The notes beneath the pieces are model-generated. The model had not been told where the DNA came from, made no database searches, and saw nothing but the letters and a program-made list of their open reading frames with translations. A DNA stretch of 64,000 nucleotides, taken from the NCBI RefSeq assembly GCF_901709675.1, contig NC_051104.1, positions 3,021,501 to 3,085,500 on the forward strand, given 5' to 3'. How positions within the stretch are numbered: the first letter of the stretch is position 1; the number at the start of each line of letters is the position of its first letter. The position numbers were made by a program, and so were the translations under genes. Shown here one piece after another: positions 25,168 through 37,189 of the stretch. The stretch comes from Syngnathus acus (lineage: Eukaryota > Chordata > Actinopteri > Syngnathiformes > Syngnathidae).

Positions 25168-26777
25168 GCTCATGTCATGATTTATTTGCGCAGAGCATTA
25201 GGAAAATCCCAAAACAAATGGTACGAATATAAAAATAAAAATGTTACAATGCGGAAAGATTGATCGAATTGTTTTGTTCCATCGAGCTATCTCACTCGCT
25301 TCACTTTTTCCCAGCAGCCATAAAGGTAAAGGAAAAGCTACATTTGTGCCGCAGGAGAAGAAAAATACACTTCTTTTTGTCTTGTTTCTTTTGTAAAGGA
25401 CAAAAAGTGCATTCTTGCCTTTTTTCATTTATTTTTTATAATAGCACAAAAATACACACGGCAGTTTCTGTTGCATTTTTTCACTCTCTTTGGAGGAGCC
25501 GCTGTTAGTTATTAGCAGCAGTCAGGGCCGCGACCCCCACTGAGTGACTCGTTGGCGTTCGCGTGTTCCTCACAATGCCGGAGGTCAATGCAGTCATGGA
25601 GGCGGCATCAAGAGGCTAAGCTGGAGAGCAACGCCGACTCCATCCGACTTTGTTAAAACATTAGACAGGTGTAAGCATTTCCAAACACGCCTCGATCATG
25701 ATGTAAATTTTATTAGGCGACATAAGTGTGATGTCGTGAATCCAAATGTTTATTGATTAGTTTCATACAACAGCGAGATTAAAGTAAAGACGCGGTCGCT
25801 GTCAGATTTTGATGATTTTTTTGAATGTCATTATTTCTTGCGCACAGGCGCCGTGTCATCACAAGTCGTTTCCTGACTTCAAAAGGATTTTGACCATATT
25901 TGATCGCCGTGTTTTTAACGAGCGCCGCGGGTGGCGGGTAAATCTTTTTCCGTTTTCTAATGACGAGCCTTCTCAGAAGCGCGAGTGTAATCCCGCAAGA
26001 TGAGCCTGGCGCTGGACTTCTTCATTTTGTAATCCGTCGGAGCAGGTTCATCACGCGTGACCTTGGATGGGCTAATCCGCGGGCGGGCGCGTTGCCACGG
26101 CAACCAATTGGGAATAACTGAAAACGTGCTCCTCACCTGTGCGCGGGACGAAACAGGTGTGCGGGAGTCGCATCGAAAGCGGATTACTAATACGACGGCG
26201 GCTTGGTCTGGATAAACACAATGTTGATGTCAGCATTTTTATTCAGTTTAATATAGGACAATATATTCATTGCTATTCTCTGAAAATGGGTCAGTCAAAA
26301 AATAGATGAGCCGCACAAACAAAACAGAATAAAGGCCATCGAGCAGATCAGACAATGTTCACTGGCCAAATAACTTTTTTGGAGCCAATGTTGAATCTTA
26401 AAATCCAATTCTATCCCTTTTTTCCACATGAGCCATGGACAATGCCTTATTTAAAGGAGCGATAAAGTATTTGATTTCATGGAAGCCGACCTTGAAAGTG
26501 TTACTTGGACATTTTTGAATGACTTTAGTCACCATTGAAAGTAAAAAGCTTCGACCTTGCGGGGAGAAATAACACTCAGACCCCAGGAAATTGTAAAATC
26601 GATGCAAAATTGTTAAGACGCTTCAATTCGGGTGTAGCTTCTTGTGACTTTTGTGTTTCAACTCTTATCTGACATGCCTACCAAATGTCCCGTTGCTAAG
26701 GGAAACCTTTGCTCTGTCACACCAAAATCTTCCTGCATCTTTCTGGTCATGGCTTCTTGAGACTTTTGAGGGTTTAG
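25168..26777. other. Intergenic DNA, no gene seen
   Basis: Mixed sequence with a moderately GC-rich patch around 26020-26200. No domain-bearing frame or transposon end was recognised. Confidence 0.5.
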
Positions 26778-27128
26778 TACCGTATTTTCTGGACTATAAG
26801 GCGCACCTAAAAACCTCAATTTGTCTCAAAAGCCGACAGTGCGCCTTATAGTCCGGTGCGCCTTATATATGGACCAAATTCCTAAATTTAAACTGGCCCG
26901 AAGCATTGTGTCATGAAATCAATCATAAGTCGCCCGCTGAAGACTATGAATCATGAATCAAAAAGACTATGGATCATTATTTTGCGATTATAAAGTAATT
27001 TGTTGCGTCTGAAGTTGAAATAAAAAGGATAAAATGGAGAATGATTTGATTTGGATTAAAAATCTGACATGATGCATTAATGGTGCGCCTTATAGTCCGG
27101 TGCGCCTTATAGTCCGGAAAATACGGTA
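26778..27128 (-). mobile_element. TA-flanked MITE, opposite orientation
   Basis: It starts TACCGTATTTTCTGGACTAT and ends ATAGTCCGGAAAATACGGTA. The interior is the reverse complement of the copies at 15765 and 24283, for example CATTAATGGTGCGCC near the right end. At 351 bp it has fewer subterminal GCGCCTTATAGTCCGGT units than the copy at 62123. Confidence 0.92.
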
Positions 27129-29515
27129 ATCAGATACCTGCCGAGCAAATGACATGTTGCAAAGTCCAACTGGCTTCGGGGGCACGATTTGCGATACATT
27201 GGACCCAGCATGACCCTAAAATGCCCCCCTTCAAACCAAAATGAGACGACTCAGCCTTGAATATGATCATTTTCTCGGCCTGAATGATAAGAAAAGATAA
27301 ATGAAATGAAAATGCTCAAAAAGGTGCGACTAAATGGCAGTTGTTTGAATACGCCGAGCTGTATCGACCAATCAGCTGCGTGGTGTTCAATCTTTGGGCT
27401 CTGCCGCATCGTACTGCGACGACTAACATTAAAAGAGGGATTCAAACGCAGCGCTAGCAAAGTGAAGGCGTGTTCCCCTTGCCAACTTCAAAGTCACATC
27501 ATCAAGACGATAAAACGCTCGCATCCAATCTTTGTCATTACGTCCGAGAGCATCCGGCGCGGAAAGTTTCCAATGATCCATTTATAGATTGATTCAACTT
27601 GCCAAGGCCTTTGTTATCAAAGTCTAATGGACTCATTAGAACATTAATTGCATAAATTAATGGTGTGGAGATAGTCGTTAAATGGCGAGCCGGAGTTTAA
27701 ACAAAGAGATTCATTTGGAGTGCGCGTTGAAGACAACAACCGCAGTCTGCCGGAACCTTATTGGCGCAGGCGCTCATTTCCATACAAACAACGTTACACC
27801 CTTTGACACGTTTCAATGTTTCATAAATTGACGGTGCCGATGAGCCGGCGTCAAAACAAACGAGTGCCCGCCAACAGGAAATACAAGTGAGCCACTCTTC
27901 AAAAAAAATGGAGCGTAACGTTCAAAACCCGAGGGAGCCGGCTCACTGATGACGACCATTAGCTAACCCCGCCCCTCCCCGGCCGAAAAATAACCGAGTC
28001 AGCATTTCTGCAGACATAACCGCCATTCTCTGGGATGGATGACTCCCTCGCCTTCTTTGTGCTCATACATTAAAATAGGCGAGCTATTCAACAACAAGGC
28101 GGCAAGTCCGATGTCCTGTTTAATAAACATCGCATAAGTGGCTTCAATAGTGTGTATAAAATTACGGTAAGAACATAAGAAATAATTACCGGGAGCTCTA
28201 AGCCCTTTCGAAATCACAAGCAAATAAATTGCATCCATGGTCAATTTAGGGTTTAACTCTCCGTAGTATTGCTTTTCGAAACGTGTCGTGGATAAAGCCA
28301 ACGAGTGAACACACTGCTTGAGCTTATTAGAGCTGTCATTTACTCGTCTCTGTTCCAAGTTAATAGGCTTACACAATAGGGCCCGTTATTGACATAAAAT
28401 AGGCTGCCGCCAATGAATGGATGCCGACTAACAAATTATTTTAATTTATTCCATTGGCAAAGAAACAGCATTTGCATACGAGCTTCCAGTGACGCCAAAT
28501 TCAAATGCGTTTATTTGATGACAATATTTCGTTCAAATTGTCGTTCATTGTAATGTCAATATAGTGTCGTTATTTCATTGTTAGGATGGACGGAAACAGC
28601 CGCCGGTGCCCTTTCGATGGCTTCATTGACCAAACAGTAACAAAACACGAAGATTGAAAATTTATATAAAGTATTAAAATGCCGATTAGGCGGGCCATAA
28701 ATGTGCAGCAGATGAATAGTGGCTGAACATTCGATATATAGCAGATGGGAAGGAGATGACAAAGTGTAGCCATCGTGAATAGGCCAATATAAATAAAGTC
28801 ATCTGGCTTCAGCTCTGATTGACGACGATGATGATGATGGTGATGAAGAAGGTTTATTCCCAGACTCCTCCCCTGCCATCGTGCGGGTCTAAATCTCAAC
28901 GTGCCTTAGATCACCGCGGGCTTGGCAATAATTGATATGCAAATGAGATGCCATCCATTAGCCTGTGGCGGCCGACGTTTAGATTATTGGAGAAAACACA
29001 AGCGCTCTTCGCACCTGCTCTTCCTGGAAAGGTTTCCCCTCAAAGACGTCTGCCTGTGGCCGTAAATCCTGGCTTTTATGGGCCACCTGGAAATGTTTTC
29101 GCAGATTCATTCGCACATGGGAAGCAACCTGACGCTGCGCTGTTAGCGCTTACGTTTCATTAGCAAAGAGTCAAAACAAGCTTAAGGTTGCCTCTAGGGG
29201 GCGCACGCATGACTTCAACGATGACAGATACAGTTGCCGAATCATTTTGGTCACGTTTCATCAATGTGAGCACTTTAATTTGCCTTCTTTTAGGCAGCAA
29301 AGATTTACTGACTCGGGCATCAAATCTTCTTGTCGCTTTTGACGAATCTTCGATCGACTCAGGAGCGGATCAATGCTCAACGATCATCTCTGGTATTGAT
29401 CCAACAGAAAACTCATCCACTTGTACCTTTCAAAAAGATTCAGAGCTCAATGACGTCATCCATCAACTCTAGCATCATCACCACCAAGGATCTCATTTCA
29501 TTGATTTGGCAAATA

Positions 29516-29516
<1 letters not shown>
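27129..29516. other. Intergenic DNA, conserved-looking, no gene seen
   Basis: No exon is supportable. The stretch is repeat-poor, includes a (GAT)n patch at 28827-28845 and an ATGCAAAT octamer at 28937-28944, and has several AATTAATG-type homeodomain-like cores (27640-27665). This could be regulatory DNA, but only alignment to other fish would show it. Confidence 0.4.

Positions 29517-29610
<94 letters not shown>
29517..29610 (+). repeat. (CTAT)n microsatellite
   Basis: About 23 uninterrupted tetranucleotide units, ending three bases before the hAT-type MITE at 29614. Confidence 0.95.
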
Positions 29611-29613
29611 ATC

Positions 29614-29942
29614 CAGGGGTGTCAAACTCATTTTTTTTGGCGGGCCGCATGGTGGTCATAGCTTCTTTCTGAGGGCCATTATGACTGTCAACCCAAATAA
29701 ATGTATGAGCACCACATATTATATACAGTAAAAGCTACAAAACAAACTGACAATTAACTCGTTTTCAAATCAGACGAGTAAAAACTGGTCAAATATTTGG
29801 AAAAAAAAAGATATTAAAAGTGAAGACAATTTGCAATTCTAGTAATGACACACAAATATGAAGCACAATTTGTCTTCGCGGGCCACATAAAATGATGTGG
29901 CGGGCCGTATCTGGCCCCCGGGCCTTGAGTTTGACACAAGTG
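29614..29942 (+). mobile_element. hAT-type MITE inserted at the edge of a microsatellite
   Basis: It begins CAGGGGTGTCAAACTCA and ends GAGTTTGACACAAGTG. It is flanked by a perfect 8-bp duplication, ATCTAATC (29606-29613 and 29943-29950). The left half of the duplication is the last part of the CTAT array. Its interior closely matches the copies at 9540 and 12154. Confidence 0.92.
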
Positions 29943-32900
29943 ATCTAATCAGTCTGAATATCGGCTTTATTATCCAGATGTGATGTGACATGATGACAAA
30001 CAATGTTTTTTGTTAAAGACATTCGCTTAGAACCTTTCGAGTACTATTCGGACTCAAACGTTGAATATATTTGTATGATGTAGTTTTTCTCTTCTTTTTT
30101 GTTAATAGCAGCAAGAGAGAAAAAGAAGAAGAGGGAAAAAAAGTGTCTTGAATTATCTCCTCAGTGGCAACGATTCATTTAAAAAATCAATTTTCCAGCT
30201 TAAACACCCTCTTAGTGCGGCGGGGACAGGAAGCGGAGTAGCTATCCATAACGCTGATTAAAAAGCTGCAGAAAGGAGAGCCAGCCATTGTGCGTCTTTA
30301 TTTCAAGTCGGACGGACGCACAAAAGCCGGCTGCTCGCTCACCGCCACCGCCGCTTTGTCATCTTTCTTTGGCTTTTTCGTTTGGATCCCAGCATCCTCC
30401 GCGGTGCGTTTGGCTCCTCTGCTAATTGGGGAAGAATTCACCAAGCATACAGAGTGCGCACGTTTGACTGAAGATCATTTGCGCCGAGACTCGCAAAATG
30501 GTGCAATGAATCACGCGTGGCTCATCGAGCACGTCCGCAACGCACGCTGAGGAGCGCATTTGCTGACTTTGACACGTTTACGTCACAGTTGCTCAAATTC
30601 AGACGGATGCAAGGAAACAAAAGTCAAATTTTCTCGCAGATTATTTGCAAAGCTGTTTTTGCATCGTAAAAACGTTACACAGTAAAACAAACGGCAACAT
30701 TTTCATCATATAGTTGAGACTTAACAACTTTGTGATAGAACTCTAGCAATGTTTTTTTTTCTTCTTCTATTTTTTGGGATATAAAAGTCATGAAAGTCAG
30801 CTTGTGAACTTTTTCCTTTTCTTCAATAAAAGAAAAGTATGTTTCGTGACGGAAAAAAGAAAGAGCTCGGTCCTGAAGCAGCACACGCGGCTGGTCAATA
30901 ATTTCTCACCGATTTAATATTTGAGGCTGGGATTATGAGAATTTAATATTTCAGGTGTTCCCCTTCTTACTCATCTTCTTTGTTATGACATGTTGTCAAA
31001 ACGCACAAACATGGACATACATAGAATATTTGAATGGTTTCAGGAAAAAACAAACAACCGAGAAGAAGCATGTGTACGTGACCTGAATGACACACACATA
31101 AAGAAAGACCATTTTTAGCAGGCACGTTATTTATTTATTTTTATATTTTTGGTATTGTGCAACAATTAACATCACGCTATGCATTCTCTCTCATGAGATG
31201 TACAGAGACAACAAATATATATTTGGGCATTAAAAGGGAATTGTGAAATTTGATCCAGCCTTGAAGTGTGTGGGTGTACCTAATAATGTGGCAGGAAGCA
31301 AGCTTGCTGTGATTATTATTTTTTTTTTCAACCTGCGCAATCAGTGTGTCAAGCCGTTTATCACCATCGCTGTTGATGAAAACACAGGAAAAAAAAATCC
31401 TTCCCATCTTTTCCTGGTATTGTGTGTGTGTGTGTGTTTGTGTGTGTGTGAGACAGAAGAATGGAGTTGTTGGGTGTCTGGATGAAGGGTTGTGATCAGT
31501 GGAAAGTCTCCAGCTATTACTTGTCTGCCTCTTAGTAATGATTGGTCATGTCTGCTTGCCCGGAGTCCTTCAGGGATAAGAACACCGTGTACTTTGATAT
31601 ATTTTAGGAATACACCGTTTCATTGTTTATTACATGGATGCGGTATTCGTGAGAGATGTCGGTTCCCATTTTCCTCCCCAGCGATTCGTTTTTCGACTTG
31701 GATGTTATGACTTGTTTGAGCGTATTGTATTTTGCACTCTTGGACAAAATGCCCCAAAGAAGCATAGAAAAAGGAAGGTGGAATCCATAATCATTTGATT
31801 TCATGGCCTGTAACCTCTATAAATTCTGCCATGGCAACGCGCTTTCCATGTAATGCTCTGGGGGGGGGGGGTTGGCACACGACCGCCCATGAATAAAAAC
31901 CAGCAGAAAGGACGAGACTTGTCAGACTGAAGCTTCAAACACAAACAACAAGGCGGTGTCTTATTTTGTTGACATGTTGCAGAGGATGTTTGGAATATCG
32001 TCACTTACATCTCATTCACGGGTCACATCTTCAGAAAAGGGGATGGACGAGTACTGATCACGAGGTATCGGTATCCAGCCGGGACAGGCCATATTTCAAG
32101 GTATCGGGTACTCGTGAAGGCCTCTGATACTAGCTGCTGATACTTAAGGAAAAACGCCGGGCAACTGCAGGCTTCAAGAAAATGGCGCATGAAATCAACA
32201 AACAGAGAAAAGAGAAACGAATTTCAAATCCAGCAGCTTCGCTAACACTAAAACGATGAAGTATCACAGAAACGACCCGCATTTGCATTCCAACAACTCA
32301 GCACACGGGCGCGGCCAAAAACGATGGAAATGATGGAGCTCCATCAAACACTCGGCGTCATCATTAATTCACGCGGTGCGGCGACTTGCTCGGAATCCTG
32401 AAGAGAGATCGAGATTCCGCCAATGAACCGTCGCTCTCAAACAAATAAGACCTAAAATCAGTTTTTCTTTTAACGGCTAATAATAATAAACTAACTATAG
32501 TCCTACGAGAATCTACGTTAGAAAGCTGGTGGTTTATTTCGTTTTTTACCGCTGTGAAAATCATTGTTTATGTTGACGCCGCCAGCTAGCTAAATACAGC
32601 ACACGTTAGCTTTCATGACTACTCGCTTCTACATTCTTAACAGTCCGTTAACCTCTCGGTACACCACATGCTGTGTCTGTTGTTTACTTTCCAATCAGGC
32701 CTCATTGAAGCCACCGATAGATGATGCAGCGGTGTTTTAGCTCCCAGCTTCATTTCGCAATGTTAATTTCCCCGTAAATGAAGCCACTGAGAAATGAACA
32801 AAACCAAGACGTGTTCAATTAACTCCCAGCTGTTGTTCCGACGAATCCTTCGTGACCGGCTGCCGAAGAGATGCTCCCCGTGCTTGTCTTCTGTCAATGC

Positions 32901-33600
32901 CTCAAATGGCGCCGCCGTGGTGCTGCCGTGGGGCTCGTCGGGGGGCCGCCAGGCGGAAATCAGGGCGCTAATCAGCGGGCGGAGTGACTTTGGAGGTGAA
33001 AAGCGGGTGACGCTGATGGGAGCTGACGCGCGGAATTGGGAGAGGATCAAGAGATGGCGGCGCTTAAAGAAGCTGTTTCCCCAGCCTGGAAAACTTTGAT
33101 TTTATTTAATGGAGTACTCATTAGGACAAAGCAGGGGGGCGTCGGTGGTGGGGTGGAGCATGGGAATGAGCTCCACTGGATGAGGAGGATGGGAAATGAC
33201 TATGTAAGTGTATTTCCTCAAACACAAAGCGTGTTTGTCTCTGCGTAATTATCGTCCCGCGGGTCTAAATCGCAGGTAAATGAATACTAATTCCACCAAG
33301 AGATACACAGATGCACACATGGATGTCGATAAACATGCCGTGCACCCCCATGCAGGCTCATGTACCCCGCCTCCACCCTCCATTTTAAATCGAGAGAATG
33401 ATGAAGCGCAAATACTCATCCGGTTATCAGATGGCGGCTACCTTGTTGCTTCCCCACTTGTTAATTACTTTGGCCTGTTTGCATTTTTTATTTATCTACT
33501 GCAGCTTATAATCACACGGAGGACAGATACTTGCCTCGCTTAATTACGTGGTTTTCCAACCCCCAAACGTCCCAAGGGGTGACTCCCCACCTCACGGACA
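29943..33600. other. Intergenic DNA, no gene seen
   Basis: Mixed non-coding sequence with a GT microsatellite (31421-31450), a G run (31860-31870) and a moderately GC-rich block at 32840-33080. Short open frames lack recognisable domains or splice support. Confidence 0.45.
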
Positions 33601-33689
33601 TTCAGGTCACCTTGTCCTGAACTGGACGGGGACGTTTGGGGGTCGACGGGGCGAACCCTACTCCGACCCCTCAGCCTACGCGTTTGCTG

Positions 33690-33905
33690 AAGTCAAAGCT
33701 ACACACCTCACCTAGAGACAAACAAAGGTTTTTGGTAGAGGTTCCAAGTGATGCTTGCAAGCCATCAGAGACCAAGGGAACAGTTTCACAGGATGTGATA
33801 GAAGATGCTCCAGGCGTGGCAAAAACAGACACAGCTCCTTCTGATGCAGAAGTGCCAAAGAATCCGTCCAGCCTTGCTCCCTGGCATGTAGGGCACCATG
33901 CTCCA
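33690..33905 (+). pseudogene. Protein-like ORF of unknown identity
   Basis: A + strand frame open from 33636 to 33977 contains a central part that reads like a disordered, acidic, Ser/Thr/Pro-rich protein (for example VEVPSDACKPSETKGT and DTAPSDAEVPKNPSS). Its codons are biased to G in first position, a coding-like signature. The edges run into pyrimidine-rich sequence and no Met with a good context begins it. It could be an unrecognised exon, a decayed retrocopy or chance; the minus strand is also open here. I do not recognise the protein. Confidence 0.2.
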
Positions 33906-34129
33906 CTTCTTCCTTTCCCTGTGCTTTCTTTATTTCCCTCCCCTTCTCCCCTCCTTTTCTTTATCACCAACTTGTGAATGGCAGCCAATCAGAAGCAGAG
34001 TTGCCTCGGCTTCAGCCTCCGTGACATCCAGATCCAAAAGTGATGCGCTGCTATACAGAAAGACAGAAGGTGGGGTGGGGGGAAGAGAAGAAAGTACAGG
34101 GGAGGGAAAAAGGGGGAGAGGCCATAGTG

Positions 34130-34358
34130 AGGGAGGGAAGGAGGGAGGGAGGAACAGCGTACAAGGAACTCACTCTCTCTCTCCCTCTCTATTTCTCGGT
34201 GCACACATACATACACGCAAACACTCGCACACACGCTCCCAGCAGCTGAGCCGTTGTCAGTCTTGGAATGTCGTCGCTGCCGGCGGGAGTCGGGTGCTCG
34301 GCTGCTAAGCACCGCTGAGGAGCAGGAGAAGCATCGCCTTATCCTGCAGGCTTTGCAA
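34130..34358 (+). promoter_or_regulatory. Candidate non-coding first exon and promoter of the cadherin gene
   Basis: A purine-rich tract (GGGAGGAAGGAGGGAGGG, 34130-34155) is followed by a CT-rich stretch and then by GC-richer sequence. That sequence ends CTTTGCAA before GTAAGA, a good splice donor at 34359. Type II cadherin genes usually have a non-coding first exon, and the coding exon at 39628 has a strong acceptor requiring one. Being on the right strand 5.3 kb upstream makes this the best candidate. The transcription start is not defined, and other donors in the region are possible. Confidence 0.35.
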
Positions 34359-34489
34359 GTAAGACCTATACTTGTTGAGGGGGGTGGGATGGGGGGAGTT
34401 GGAATAATTCTCCCTTGCATTGTCGCAGCAACTTCAAAAGAGCTCGGCGAGCAGAAATATGAAGTAACATTGAATTTCTGAACTCGTAG

Positions 34490-34681
34490 TCTTGGACTCA
34501 CTGATGATGTGGTGGTACGCTCGCCTGACTTTGCTGCAGGGAGCGCAGGCTCCGTTCCCACTTAGTGATGCTTTGATTGTTTTGTGCCCGGGTACTGGCG
34601 ACCATTCCGGGGCGCAGTCTGCCTTTCCTCTAGGGTAGGCTCGAGTTTCTTGCGACCCAGAATAGGATAAAAAAAATGGTC
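34490..34681 (+). mobile_element. tRNA-derived SINE, copy 1
   Basis: GTGGTGGTACGCTCGCC (A-box-like) and GCAGGCTCCGTTCCCACTT (B-box-like) are spaced as in a tRNA-derived polymerase III head. The tail GCCCGGGTACTGGCGACC...GGGTAGGCTC resembles the shared LINE-like tail of fish SINEs. It is diverged and probably old. Confidence 0.6.
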
Positions 34682-34858
34682 TCTGACCGGAGTCACCGAT
34701 GGTGTCACTCAACTGACTTGAGCTCCGGGTAACTGAAAGCTTGTCTGTTTCGATATGTGCCCCAAGACTGGCAGGCGATCAGTCCGGGTTGTAGTCCAGT
34801 CTGCCTTTCGCCTGAAGTCAACTGGGATAGACTCCAGCGGATGAATGGATGAGGTTCT
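34682..34858 (+). mobile_element. tRNA-derived SINE, adjacent diverged copy 2
   Basis: A weak head (GTCACCGATGGTGTCACTC) is followed by TGTGCCCCAAGACTGGCAGG and CTGGGATAGACTCCAGCGG. It ends GGATGAATGGATGAGG, the usual 3' motif of this family. It lies directly after copy 1 in the same orientation. Confidence 0.55.
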
Positions 34859-36860
34859 CTCTGACTAACTTTGCATGCAGGACTCGCATCATGGCTCAGT
34901 TTGTGAGGTTGTTTCGCGACACAAGATCCTCACTCTTTGCTTCACAATGGTCAAAGTGACTCGCATGAGGTGTGATAAGCTCGTTAACAGCGCTGTAAAG
35001 ATCTCCCACTCACTCATCTTCCATGAAACCAGGGAGGGGAAATGATTTGACGCATCGTTCCAAAGGAAACAAGTGTGCTCCAGTTCTTTTTTTGTCCTCC
35101 CAAATGAGTGGATTTTTTTTTTTTTTGGTGTGTGTCAACAAGGAAGCGTGCTCGGTGTCACAATACCGCTTTGGAAACACGAGCACGGCTCAGTGAGCTC
35201 CAACGGAGGCGGAGGTCGGCCAAGCAGCTTTCCTACCTCGCAGTCCGAGGAAGAATCAGGAAGGTCGAGGGCTCCACCAAGTGGAGAAGAAGAGCTGCGT
35301 ACTGCCTCGTGATGCTTCTGGATTTCTACTTAGGTGGTCTTCACCCAGCCTTTATGTGCACCAACTGCACTAATTACCAAAAATGTACTGTACATTAATT
35401 AATGGCGTCTTATAAAAGGACTCATTTTGGTGAAGAAGGCGAGCTGCCCATTAAGCAATTAACATTTTGTGCATTTATTAATGTGCTTATGAAATACATG
35501 GCACATTGCTATCTTATATTTTAGGCCAGAGATACAAGAATGAAACGTTGGTAATGTACATGACTGCTTAAGGCGGCATGATTGTATGTGACTTGATTGG
35601 CCATGCTGTGCTGCCATGTTCCATTTTCAAAGTGAACCAATGTGAGACACAGACATGACATTTGTCCTCGTAATGTGCATACGCACGGTAGACGACGTGT
35701 AAAAGCCAGCGATGGTCTTTGTGACATGATCAAATGTGGAAAGGTCCACTTCATTGTCTTCCACCATTTGTGTTACGTGGTTGTGTTATTTTTAAGGATG
35801 ACAGTTGGCCAGTGTGAAGAATACGTTTTTATTTTCTCTCGCTTTTGTAGTCTTAAATAACAGGTGCCTTTCAGTTCAGATGTAAGAAGACGTCAATATT
35901 TTTTTTTTTTGTCACGAATAAATAAACCGTCTGAATACTGTTTTGTATCAAGGATTTTCCTGCTCTGATTTTTTTTTTTTCCAAATTTGCAAATGAAAGA
36001 TTTTTGGGGCCTTGGTGGAGGTCTGCTCCATCCTGCCGCTAGCTTGAAACACCTCTCAAGATGCACGTTCATTCCTCACTCAATTAATTACAGCTTTCAT
36101 GTATCATAATGAACACACGGCATCCAGAATTATTACTTTTTGTTTTTCCTTTATGTGGTGTTCAAAATGTCCGCTCACCGGCTAACACTCTGGACAATTT
36201 ATTCGCATTCATAAAGCATAAAACGCGCACTTAACTTTCATGGCATAATCAATTAAACAGTGCGCTGGCAGGCTTTCAAAGGTGTCTTTCTCCAAGTAAC
36301 ATGCTAAAGCCGCTCTCTCGGATGCAACGCATCAGTCCATATTTTGGAATATTTAACTCAAAGCCTTCCTGGTAATGATGACGGGGAAGAACACGGTGCT
36401 GTTTTTAGGGCTAATTACTGCTTAATGAGGCGGTTCTCTACTATAATAGCGAGTGATGCTGGATTGTTAATCGTTTATTAAGCATCTCCAGAGGAGTTAA
36501 CGGTGTTATTAATGGATCATATTTCATGTACACGGGAATTGTTTAGGATGGTATAAAAACTGTGCAGTTGGGATACAATCCAAGCTAACATTATCGATTT
36601 AGCAGATTTTACAACAGCAGTCAAAAAGCGCTTCACATACAGGAAGACGGTGAAAATAATCACAAATGAATATACAGTAACAGAGGAAAAACAATCTTTG
36701 TGTCTATGTGTGCTTGGATTTTTGGATTCAATATTTTTTGGGGGGACAGTTGTCCAATCTAATGATACAACAGACTGGAATTAATTTTTGTACAACCATT
36801 ATAATCAAAATATTTTTATGTCTGAGGGTGGTAATTAAAACTACGCATTAGCATTTAAAG
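34859..36860. other. Putative first-intron DNA, conserved-looking, no exon seen
   Basis: The part 36060-36560 is repeat-free and rich in homeodomain-type cores (CAATTAATTAC near 36081, CTAATTACTGC near 36410, CAATTAAAC near 36250), so it is a reasonable candidate enhancer. No further coding or splice signal was found. Confidence 0.4.
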
Positions 36861-36865
36861 TACTT

Positions 36866-37189
36866 TTATTTTCCCAAAAATTGACAGTGTGCCTTATAAT
36901 CAGGTGCGCCTTATGTATGAATTGAATAAAGTTTGACTCATTTCCTGTGCTGCTTTACCGTAATGCGCCTTGTAGCCTGGTGCGACTTATATAGCTTAGG
37001 CTTCTTCCTACTAGCTTAGCTTAACTTTTCTAACAGTGATATATATTGTTTGTTGTTTGTTTTTTATTGTTTTTATTCTTTAAATCATGTTCGAAATAAA
37101 GATTCATCCATTCATTCATTCATATATGGAAACGTCCAAAAATAGACCTGTTGATTCAGACTGCGCTTTATAGTCCGAAAACTACGGTA
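36866..37189 (-). mobile_element. Degenerate TA-flanked MITE relic
   Basis: It contains GACAGTGTGCCTTATAATC and AGGTGCGCCTTATGTATG, and at the right end GCGCTTTATAGTCCG with ACTACGGTA. These are diverged forms of the MITE family complete at 26778 and 62123. The interior differs, so it is an older or related subfamily. Confidence 0.7.

Noticed and set aside
34500-34560. A functional tRNA gene
   Set aside because: A- and B-box-like sequences are present but the clover-leaf is not intact and a LINE-like tail follows, so a tRNA-derived SINE is the better reading.
33989-34561. 190-codon open frame on the minus strand
   Set aside because: Mostly low-complexity Ser/Pro and Arg/Glu sequence from CT- and GA-rich DNA. 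It also overlaps the SINE and the putative first exon on the opposite strand.
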